Positions 26,021 through 31,579 of a DNA stretch of 31,579 nt are shown in pieces. The translations under genes were made by a program, and so were the position numbers. The notes beneath the pieces are model-generated. The model had not been told where the DNA came from, did not search any database, and saw nothing but the letters and a program-made list of their open reading frames with translations. Source of the DNA: Acidobacteriota bacterium (lineage in GTDB: Bacteria > Acidobacteriota > Vicinamibacteria > Vicinamibacterales > UBA2999); assembly GCA_947465645.1 (NCBI GenBank), contig CANIBQ010000056.1, positions 1 through 31,579 on the forward strand. Direction: 5' to 3'. The first letter of the stretch is position 1, and every line of letters begins with the position of its first letter.

Positions 26021-27225
26021 AATACGCCATCGTGACGTTCGGTTGCCGCGTCAACCAAGCCGATTCGCTCGTGATCGAAGACCGGTTGCGGGCGGGCGGC
26101 GCCACGGAAGCGCCGGCGGAACACGCCGACCTCCTCGTCGTGAACACATGTTCGGTCACGGCGGGCGCCGACCAGGGTGCGCGGCAAACCGTTCGGCGGA
26201 TCGTCCGCAGCAATCCCGACGTACAGGTCGTGGTGACCGGCTGTTACGCGACTCGCCGGCCCGAGGAGGTCGGCGCCCTCCCCAACGTGAGACTGGTCGT
26301 CTCCAACAACGAAAAGGATCAGTTCGACTTCACCACCGCGCAGCGCTTTGCCGACGGTGATGGCGCCTGCGGCGGCTCCCTGGCGCCAGGCGTCGCGGGG
26401 CGCACCGCGCTGACGCTTCGAGTGCAGACCGGCTGCGAGGAGCACTGCAGCTATTGCATTATTCCGCGGACGCGCGGCGCCAGCCGTTCACGTCCACTGG
26501 CCGAGATCCTCGGCGACGTGCATCGCGCCGTGTCCGCCGGCTACAGGGAGATCGCCATCGCCGGCGTGCATCTGGGCTCCTACGGGCGCGACCTGCCCGG
26601 CCAGCCGTCGCTGACGACGCTCGTGCGCGCGCTGGGTGAGTGGCGAGGGGACGTCCTGTTCCGGATCAGTTCCCTCGAGCCAATGGACTGCACCGCGGAG
26701 ATCGTCGACATCATGGCGGCGTCGCCGCGTATTGCGCCGCACTTTCACCTGCCGCTGCAGCACGGCTCTGAGGCCGTCCTCCGCGCGATGCTCCGCCCGT
26801 ACTCGGTGTCCTACTACGCGGATCTCGTCAACCGAATCCGCGCTGCCCTCCCGTACGCCTCGATCGGCTCCGACATCATCGTCGGCTTCCCGGGCGAAGA
26901 GGCGCACCACTTCGCCGAGATGCGTGCCCTGCTCGATCGGCTTCCGCTGACGCATCTCCACGTGTTTCCGTATTCCGATCGACCAGGCACCGCCGCGGCC
27001 GCCATGCGCCCGAAGGTTGACGGGTGCGACATCCGCGAGCGCGCCCGAGAGATCCGCGCGATTGGCGCTCGGATGGCGACCACGTTCAGGGCGTCGCAGG
27101 CCGGGCACACGCGCCGCGCGCTCGTGGTCGACGATGGGATGTCAGCCGTGACGGACAACTATCTGAAAGTGCGACTGGACTCGGCGCATGCGCGCAACGA
27201 GTGGATCGATGCGGTGATCACCTGA
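26017..27225 (+). CDS. mtaB: MtaB-like tRNA (t6A37) methylthiotransferase, radical SAM
   Basis: This 402-residue enzyme has the MiaB/RimO/MtaB architecture. The N-terminal UPF0004 domain supplies one iron-sulfur cluster through C10 (TFGCRVNQAD), C45 (VVNTCSVT) and C76 (VTGCYATR). The radical SAM cluster is C140-x3-C144-x2-C147 (QTGCEEHCSYCIIPRTRG). The start MKYAIVTFGCRVNQ, rather than GCQMN, points to MtaB, which converts t6A to ms2t6A at tRNA position 37. The C-terminus (ALVVDDGMSAVTDNYLKVRL) is a short TRAM-like domain. It overlaps purD by ATGA, so it is co-expressed with purine synthesis, and its last 8 bases overlap the convergent rlmN. MtaB is the best subfamily call; MiaB is less likely. 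Confidence 0.92.
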   Translation: MKYAIVTFGCRVNQADSLVIEDRLRAGGATEAPAEHADLLVVNTCSVTAGADQGARQTVRRIVRSNPDVQVVVTGCYATRRPEEVGALPNVRLVVSNNEKDQFDFTTAQRFADGDGACGGSLAPGVAGRTALTLRVQTGCEEHCSYCIIPRTRGASRSRPLAEILGDVHRAVSAGYREIAIAGVHLGSYGRDLPGQPSLTTLVRALGEWRGDVLFRISSLEPMDCTAEIVDIMAASPRIAPHFHLPLQHGSEAVLRAMLRPYSVSYYADLVNRIRAALPYASIGSDIIVGFPGEEAHHFAEMRALLDRLPLTHLHVFPYSDRPGTAAAAMRPKVDGCDIRERAREIRAIGARMATTFRASQAGHTRRALVVDDGMSAVTDNYLKVRLDSAHARNEWIDAVIT

Positions 27226-28297
27226 TCAACAACGCCATCTGCTGAGCGGCTGATTTCTTGGTTCCGCCCTCGACGATCAACTGGCCACAGGCGGCGCGAA
27301 TATCGCGGCCACGGCTCTTTCGCACGGACACGGTGAGGTGCCGGTCCGCCAGGATCTGCGCAAAGCGGTCGACGCGCTCGTCGGAAGGGCGTTCGTAGGG
27401 AATGCCCGGTGCGGCGTTGAGTGGAATCAGGTTGACCTTGGACTTGATGCCAGACAACAGCTTCGCCAGCCGGCGCGCGTCCTCCGGCGTATCGTTCACC
27501 TGGTCGAGCATCACGTACTCGAATGTGATTCGGCTGCGCTTCTTCAGCGGAAAACGGCGGCACGCGTCGAGGATCGCGTCGAGCGGATAGCGCCGGTTGG
27601 GCGGCACGAGCGCCGTCCGCTGCTCGTCGGTTGTCGCGTGCAGGGAAATCGCCAGGTTTGGCATCAGCGGTTCGCGCGCGAGGCGCTCGAGCCCTGGTAC
27701 CAGTCCCACCGTCGACAGCGTCACGCGACGCGGCGAGACGGCCAGGCCTTGCTCCGCATGGAGCATGCGGAGCGCCTTCATCGTGTTGTCGTAATTGTGG
27801 AGCGGCTCGCCCATGCCCATCAGCACGATGTTGAAGGGATGGTCGAGCATCCCTGTGGCGGCCGCCAGTACCCTGACCTGGCCCGCGATCTCGCCGGCAG
27901 TCAGGTTCCGGACGAGACCCATCTTGCCCGTCAGGCAGAAGCCGCACGCCATCGCGCATCCGACCTGCGTGGAAATGCAGAAGGTCATCGACGGCGTGTC
28001 CGGAATGAAGACCGATTCGATGCGGCGCCCGTCGGCCAGCTCGAAGACGAGCTTGCGGGTGCCGTCGACCGACAGATCGTCGCCGGCCACCTGCGGGGTC
28101 GAGAGCGTGAATTCCGCGTCGAGATATTCACGCAGTGACCGCGAGAGGTCGGTCATCCTGGCAACGTCGGTCACCCCCCGTTTGTAGATCCAGCGGTAGA
28201 TCTGGCGAGCATGGAACCGCTCGTATCCGCGGCTTTGGAGGGCCGCTTCGAGCTCGGTGACGTCGAGCTCAGCCAGGTCTGGACGGAGGGTGCTCAT
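27218..28297 (-). CDS. rlmN: Dual-specificity rRNA/tRNA adenine-C2 methyltransferase, radical SAM
   Basis: This 359-residue enzyme methylates C2 of A2503 in 23S rRNA and A37 in some tRNAs. The radical SAM cluster is C114-x3-C118-x2-C121 (GCAMACGFCLTG). The conserved C107, and C337 in the C-terminal motif RGRDIRAACGQL, match the two catalytic cysteines of the E. coli enzyme (Cys118 and Cys355). GMGEPLHNYDN and LAISLHATTDEQR are family hallmarks. All four catalytic features are present, which favours RlmN over an inactive relative; Cfr would lack the longer N-terminal region seen here. The start is weakly marked and lies beside a hairpin (28305-28328). Confidence 0.97.
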   Translation of the reverse strand: MSTLRPDLAELDVTELEAALQSRGYERFHARQIYRWIYKRGVTDVARMTDLSRSLREYLDAEFTLSTPQVAGDDLSVDGTRKLVFELADGRRIESVFIPDTPSMTFCISTQVGCAMACGFCLTGKMGLVRNLTAGEIAGQVRVLAAATGMLDHPFNIVLMGMGEPLHNYDNTMKALRMLHAEQGLAVSPRRVTLSTVGLVPGLERLAREPLMPNLAISLHATTDEQRTALVPPNRRYPLDAILDACRRFPLKKRSRITFEYVMLDQVNDTPEDARRLAKLLSGIKSKVNLIPLNAAPGIPYERPSDERVDRFAQILADRHLTVSVRKSRGRDIRAACGQLIVEGGTKKSAAQQMALLIR

Positions 28298-28304
28298 GCT
28301 ATGT

Positions 28305-28328
28305 CTCGCATTTTCTTAGAGATGCGAG
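28305..28328 (-). promoter_or_regulatory. Inverted repeat just upstream of the rlmN start
   Basis: CTCGCAT and ATGCGAG arms (7 bp) flank a 10-base loop, ending 8 nt before the rlmN ATG. On the mRNA the proximal arm contains the only Shine-Dalgarno-like GAGA. It may hide the ribosome site or be an operator. No T-tract, so not a terminator. Confidence 0.4.
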
Positions 28329-28384
28329 CATTTCAATTGTACGCCGGCAACTCGGTGGCTGGGTAGCTCGGTCACTCCGAACTA

Positions 28385-28414
28385 TTGCGGCGTGCGCGCA
28401 GCGCGTGTTATGAT
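28385..28414 (+). promoter_or_regulatory. Likely promoter for the M16 peptidase gene
   Basis: TTGCGG (28385-28390), an 18-bp spacer and TATGAT (28409-28414). TG one base before the -10 (28406-28407) makes it an extended -10. The leader would be about 113 nt to the GTG at 28534. Confidence 0.6.
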
Positions 28415-28533
28415 TTCGATGTTCTTCTAATTCCCTGTCTGTCAACGGTTTGCGGTGAGTGTCGTGGGTAGCCACTGCGCTCGGCAATCGACGGCGGACG
28501 CGGCCCGGCAACCGACTGTTCCCAACATAACCG

Positions 28534-29805
28534 GTGACCCAGTCAGCGATCGTCCGCGACGTCCTCCCTAACGGCCTCCGCCTTCTGACGGAGCAGATGC
28601 CCCACGTTCGCTCGGTGAGCATCGGCGTCTGGCTCGCCCGGGGCTCCCGTCACGAACCGCAGGAGCAGAGCGGCATCGCGCATTTCGTCGAACACATGCT
28701 CTTCAAGGGGACTGCGACGCGAAGCGCCGAAGATATCGCCCAGACCATCGACTCGATCGGTGGGCAGATGGATGCCTTCACCGCGAAGGAATACGCCAGT
28801 TATTACATCAAGGTGCTCGACGAGCATCTGCCGCTAGCGGTGGACGTCCTGTCCGACATCGTGATGCGCCCTGCGTTCAGTCCCGACGATCTCGACCGCG
28901 AAAAGAAGGTGGTCCTCGAAGAGATCAAGATGGTCGAGGACGCGCCGGACGATCTCGTCCACGAGCTCTTTACCGAACACTTCTGGCAGAACCATCCGCT
29001 GGGCCGTCCGATCCTGGGCACCAAGGAAACGGTGGAGTCGCTCACCGCGGAGGGATTGCGACGGTATTTCACGACCGCCTACAGCTCACCCAACCTGATC
29101 ATCTCGGCTGTCGGCAACATCGAGCATGCCAAGGTGCGCGATCTCGTGGCGCGTGCGTTCGAACAACTGCCGACTGTCAGCGACCCGATTACCGGGACGC
29201 CGCCCCACGTGATCCCGCAGATCGTGATCCGACACAAAGAGCTCGAGCAGAGCCACGTGTGCCTCGGGACGCCCGGCTATCCGCAGGATCACGTGGACCG
29301 CTACTCGAGCTACGTGCTCAACACCGTACTCGGCGGTTCGATGAGCTCCCGGCTGTTTCAGAACGTCCGCGAGAAGCGAGGACTGGCGTATGCGGTGTTC
29401 AGCGGTCTCAGCGCATACCGCGACGCCGGTTCGGTGACGATTTACGCCGGCTGCGCCAACGACGCGGTGGGGGAACTGATCGACGTCGTGATGGGAGAGT
29501 TGCGCCGGATCAAGGACGAGCCGTTTCCGGAAGCGGAGCTTCGGCGAGCGAAGGACCATCTCAAGGGCAGCCTGATGCTGAACCTCGAAAGCACGTCCAG
29601 CCGCATGTCGCACCTCGCGCGACAGGAAATCTACTTCGATCGTCAGTTCGGCCTGGATGAGACCCTGGAAGGCGTCGAGCGCGTCACGACAGGGGAAGTA
29701 CAGCGGGTGGCGCAGGATCTGTTCGGCAACGGTGCACTGGCGGCGACGGTGCTCGGTGCCGTCAACGGGCTGCAGCTACCACCGGAGAGACTGGCCCTCG
29801 GTTGA
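28534..29805 (+). CDS. M16-family zinc peptidase (processing peptidase-like)
   Basis: This 423-residue metalloprotease starts at GTG 28534. The inverted zinc motif HFVEH gives H50, E53 and H54, and E130 in VVLEEIKMVED is the expected third ligand about 76 residues later. The second half holds the inactive-fold partner domain with QNVREKRGLAYAVFSG, the substrate-binding arginine/tyrosine motif. The architecture and length match bacterial homologues of mitochondrial processing peptidase beta. No signal peptide is seen, so it may be cytosolic. Its substrate is unknown. It ends 31 nt before purB and could be co-transcribed with the purine genes. Confidence 0.94.
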   Translation: MTQSAIVRDVLPNGLRLLTEQMPHVRSVSIGVWLARGSRHEPQEQSGIAHFVEHMLFKGTATRSAEDIAQTIDSIGGQMDAFTAKEYASYYIKVLDEHLPLAVDVLSDIVMRPAFSPDDLDREKKVVLEEIKMVEDAPDDLVHELFTEHFWQNHPLGRPILGTKETVESLTAEGLRRYFTTAYSSPNLIISAVGNIEHAKVRDLVARAFEQLPTVSDPITGTPPHVIPQIVIRHKELEQSHVCLGTPGYPQDHVDRYSSYVLNTVLGGSMSSRLFQNVREKRGLAYAVFSGLSAYRDAGSVTIYAGCANDAVGELIDVVMGELRRIKDEPFPEAELRRAKDHLKGSLMLNLESTSSRMSHLARQEIYFDRQFGLDETLEGVERVTTGEVQRVAQDLFGNGALAATVLGAVNGLQLPPERLALG

Positions 29806-29836
29806 GAACACTCATCTATTGAGATAATCCGTTGAG

Positions 29837-31153
29837 ATGATCGCGCGGTACACCAACCCAGAAATGGGTCGCATCTGGAGCGACCAGCGGAAATACGAGA
29901 CCTGGCTGCAGGTCGAAATCGCCGCGGTCGAGGCGATGGCCCATGCGGGAATCGTGCCCGCCGACGCGGCGCGCGACATTCGCGAGCGGGCCCGATTCGA
30001 CATCGCCCGCATCGAAGAGATCGAACAGGTCACCCAGCACGACGTGATTGCCTTTACCACGGCGGTTGCCGAGCACGTCGGCCACTCCGCCCGCTGGCTG
30101 CACTTCGGACTCACGTCATCCGACGTCATCGATACCGCCCAGGCGCTGCAGATGCGCGAGGCCTGCGACGTGCTCCTGGCCGGCCTCGAGCGCCTCATGC
30201 AGGCCGTTCGCGTCCGGGCCGAGGAACATCGGAAGACCGCGATGATCGGCCGCACCCATGGCGTCCACGCGGAGCCAATGACGTTCGGCCTGAAGCTGGC
30301 GCTCTGGCACGCGGAGCTGGCGCGCGACGTCGTCCGCATCCGCCACGCTCGCGAGGCGATCTCGGTCGGGAAGCTGTCCGGCGCTGTCGGCACCTTCGCG
30401 CACTTGCCGCCCTCGATCGAAGCGGAGGTCTGCCGGGGCCTCGGCCTCGAGCCCGCGCCCGTCGCCTCGCAGGTGATTCAGCGCGACCGCCACGCCGAGC
30501 TGCTATCGGCGCTGGCCATCACCGGCTCGACCCTCGAGAAATGCGCGCTCGAGATCCGCGGCCTTCAGAAAACGGAAATTGGCGAAGTCGAAGAGCCGTT
30601 CGCGAAGGGCCAGAAGGGCTCATCGGCGATGCCGCACAAGCGCAATCCGATCGGCTGCGAGCAGATCGTCGGCCTGGCGCGGCTGCTGCGCGCGAACGCC
30701 GGCGCCGCCTTCGAGAACAACGCCCTCTGGCACGAGCGGGATATCTCACACTCGTCGGTCGAACGCGTGATCCTGCCCGACAGCTTCATCGCCCTCGATC
30801 ACATGCTCCGGCGCTTTACGCGTATCGTCCGCGGCATGGTCGTGTCCCCCGAGCGGATGCTGGAAAACCTGTCGCGGTCCTTCGGCGTCGTCTTCTCGGG
30901 CTCCGTGCTGCTCGAGCTCGCGAAGAAAGGGGTCTCGCGCGAACAGGCCTACGAGTGGGTGCAGCGGAACGCGATGCGCGCCTTTGCGGAAAAGAAAGAT
31001 TTCAAGTCCCTGCTGCTGGCGGATACGGACGTCACGAAGATCCTGAGCCCGGCGGAGATTCAGCGCACGTTCGATCTCGACGAACAGTTCAAACACGTAG
31101 ACGACATTTTTGCGAGAGTCTTCCAATGCGAGCCCGTGTCTTCGTCACGCTGA
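29837..31153 (+). CDS. purB: Adenylosuccinate lyase
   Basis: This 438-residue enzyme of the fumarase/aspartase superfamily removes fumarate from SAICAR and from adenylosuccinate in purine synthesis. The signature [10 protein letters not shown] is at residues 262-271, with the flexible loop serine preceding it. H141 in [11 protein letters not shown] is the expected catalytic histidine, and the substrate loop [12 protein letters not shown] is at 89-100. The start is ATG 29837, [14 protein letters not shown], typical of PurB. Its last 28 nt overlap the purS start in another frame, tying PurB and the FGAM synthase subunits together in one transcript. Confidence 0.98.
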   Translation: MIARYTNPEMGRIWSDQRKYETWLQVEIAAVEAMAHAGIVPADAARDIRERARFDIARIEEIEQVTQHDVIAFTTAVAEHVGHSARWLHFGLTSSDVIDTAQALQMREACDVLLAGLERLMQAVRVRAEEHRKTAMIGRTHGVHAEPMTFGLKLALWHAELARDVVRIRHAREAISVGKLSGAVGTFAHLPPSIEAEVCRGLGLEPAPVASQVIQRDRHAELLSALAITGSTLEKCALEIRGLQKTEIGEVEEPFAKGQKGSSAMPHKRNPIGCEQIVGLARLLRANAGAAFENNALWHERDISHSSVERVILPDSFIALDHMLRRFTRIVRGMVVSPERMLENLSRSFGVVFSGSVLLELAKKGVSREQAYEWVQRNAMRAFAEKKDFKSLLLADTDVTKILSPAEIQRTFDLDEQFKHVDDIFARVFQCEPVSSSR

Positions 31154-31368
31154 AACCGTCGGTGTTCGATCCGCAGGGCCGCACGATTGCAGAAGCGTTG
31201 CATTCGCTCGGCTATGCGGGCGTCGAAGACGTCCGGCAGGGAAAATACTTCGAGCTCGATCTCGCGACGACGGAGGCCGCGCAGGCCAGAGCGCTGGCAT
31301 CGGAGGTGGCGGACAAGCTGCTGGCCAATCCCGTCATCGAGAGTTATCGCATCGAGGTAGGTGACTGA
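31126..31368 (+). CDS. purS: Phosphoribosylformylglycinamidine synthase subunit PurS
   Basis: This 80-residue protein ([20 protein letters not shown], ending [10 protein letters not shown]) is the small subunit that links PurQ and PurL in the three-subunit FGAM synthase. Its length and the motifs [20 protein letters not shown] and [12 protein letters not shown] are typical. ATG 31126 lies within the last 28 nt of purB, in a different frame. Its TGA overlaps the purQ ATG (TGATG), so stoichiometric translation is likely. The presence of purS implies a separate small PurL, presumably downstream. Confidence 0.97.
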   Translation: MRARVFVTLKPSVFDPQGRTIAEALHSLGYAGVEDVRQGKYFELDLATTEAAQARALASEVADKLLANPVIESYRIEVGD

Positions 31369-31579
31369 TGCGCTTCGGCATCGTCGTCTTTCCCGGGAGC
31401 AATTGCGACGAGGACGCCTTCCACGCCGCGAAAGATGTTTTTGGCCAGGAGGCGGAATACCTCTGGCACAAGGACACCGATTTGAAAGGCGCGGACCTGG
31501 TGATCCTTCCAGGCGGCTTCGCGCACGGCGACTACCTGCGGACCGGCGCGATGGCGAGGTTCTCGCCGATCATGGGCGC
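31368..31579 (+). CDS. purQ: Phosphoribosylformylglycinamidine synthase glutaminase subunit PurQ (partial, 3' end outside window)
   Basis: The first 70 residues are visible ([18 protein letters not shown], then [20 protein letters not shown]). The GSNCDxD and PGGFxxGDYLRxGA motifs are standard for PurQ, the class I glutaminase that supplies ammonia to PurL. The nucleophilic cysteine lies just past the window edge. The ATG overlaps the purS stop. Confidence 0.97.
   Translation, partial: MRFGIVVFPGSNCDEDAFHAAKDVFGQEAEYLWHKDTDLKGADLVILPGGFAHGDYLRTGAMARFSPIMG

Overview
The window is GC-rich, densely packed bacterial chromosome with housekeeping genes throughout. Neighbouring genes often share ATGA or TGATG stop/start junctions. 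My best guess is a member of the Acidobacteriota, perhaps of the Vicinamibacteria type. The reasons are the mix of large PDZ/GAF/PAS histidine kinases, carboxypeptidase-regulatory-domain outer-membrane barrels, lineage-style secreted hypotheticals, and gram-negative envelope signatures (barrels ending in Phe, signal peptides). This is inference from protein style; there is no rRNA or tRNA gene to confirm it. I see no CRISPR array, prophage, insertion sequence or tRNA.

Layout. 1-2862 (minus): a B12-dependent methylmalonyl-CoA mutase catalytic subunit coupled by ATGA overlaps to two oligopeptide-type ABC ATPases, the second cut by the window edge. 2954-6322 (plus): a near-consensus promoter, a 100-residue small protein, a GT-B-like glycosyl/glycerophosphotransferase, a flippase-like membrane protein (LPG_synthase_TM family), then a decayed membrane-protein gene. 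6325-9795 (minus): glgC, eno, a 33-residue membrane micropeptide and gpmA, a central-carbon/glycogen cluster. 9891-13128 (plus): a near-consensus promoter, a secreted protein, a carboxypeptidase-regulatory-domain outer-membrane barrel and a perfect intrinsic terminator, forming a self-contained envelope unit. 13325-17700 (plus): a PDZ/multi-TM/GAF/PAS histidine kinase and its NtrC-type sigma-54 activator.

17732-23860 (minus): a six-gene operon transcribed STAS protein, UbiA-family phosphoribosyltransferase-like enzyme, DUF362 protein, RG-rich coiled-coil protein and two related glycosyltransferases. All of its junctions are overlapping except STAS-UbiA, which are 16 nt apart. It has its own extended -10 promoter. 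This is the most interesting region and looks like a polyprenyl-phosphate-linked envelope glycan system without an obvious textbook counterpart. 23908-24657 (minus): promoter, rpsU, double zinc-ribbon protein, terminator. 24746-27225 (plus): purD coupled to an MtaB-like methylthiotransferase, converging on rlmN (27218-28297, minus). 28385-31579 (plus): an M16 peptidase, then purB-purS-purQ, the last cut by the window edge.

How the genes may work together. purD, purB, purS and purQ belong to de novo purine synthesis. glgC, eno and gpmA link lower glycolysis with glycogen synthesis. mtaB and rlmN modify RNA near the decoding and peptidyl-transfer sites. Three separate regions (3126-5814, 9994-13075, 17732-23860) point to extensive cell-surface assembly.
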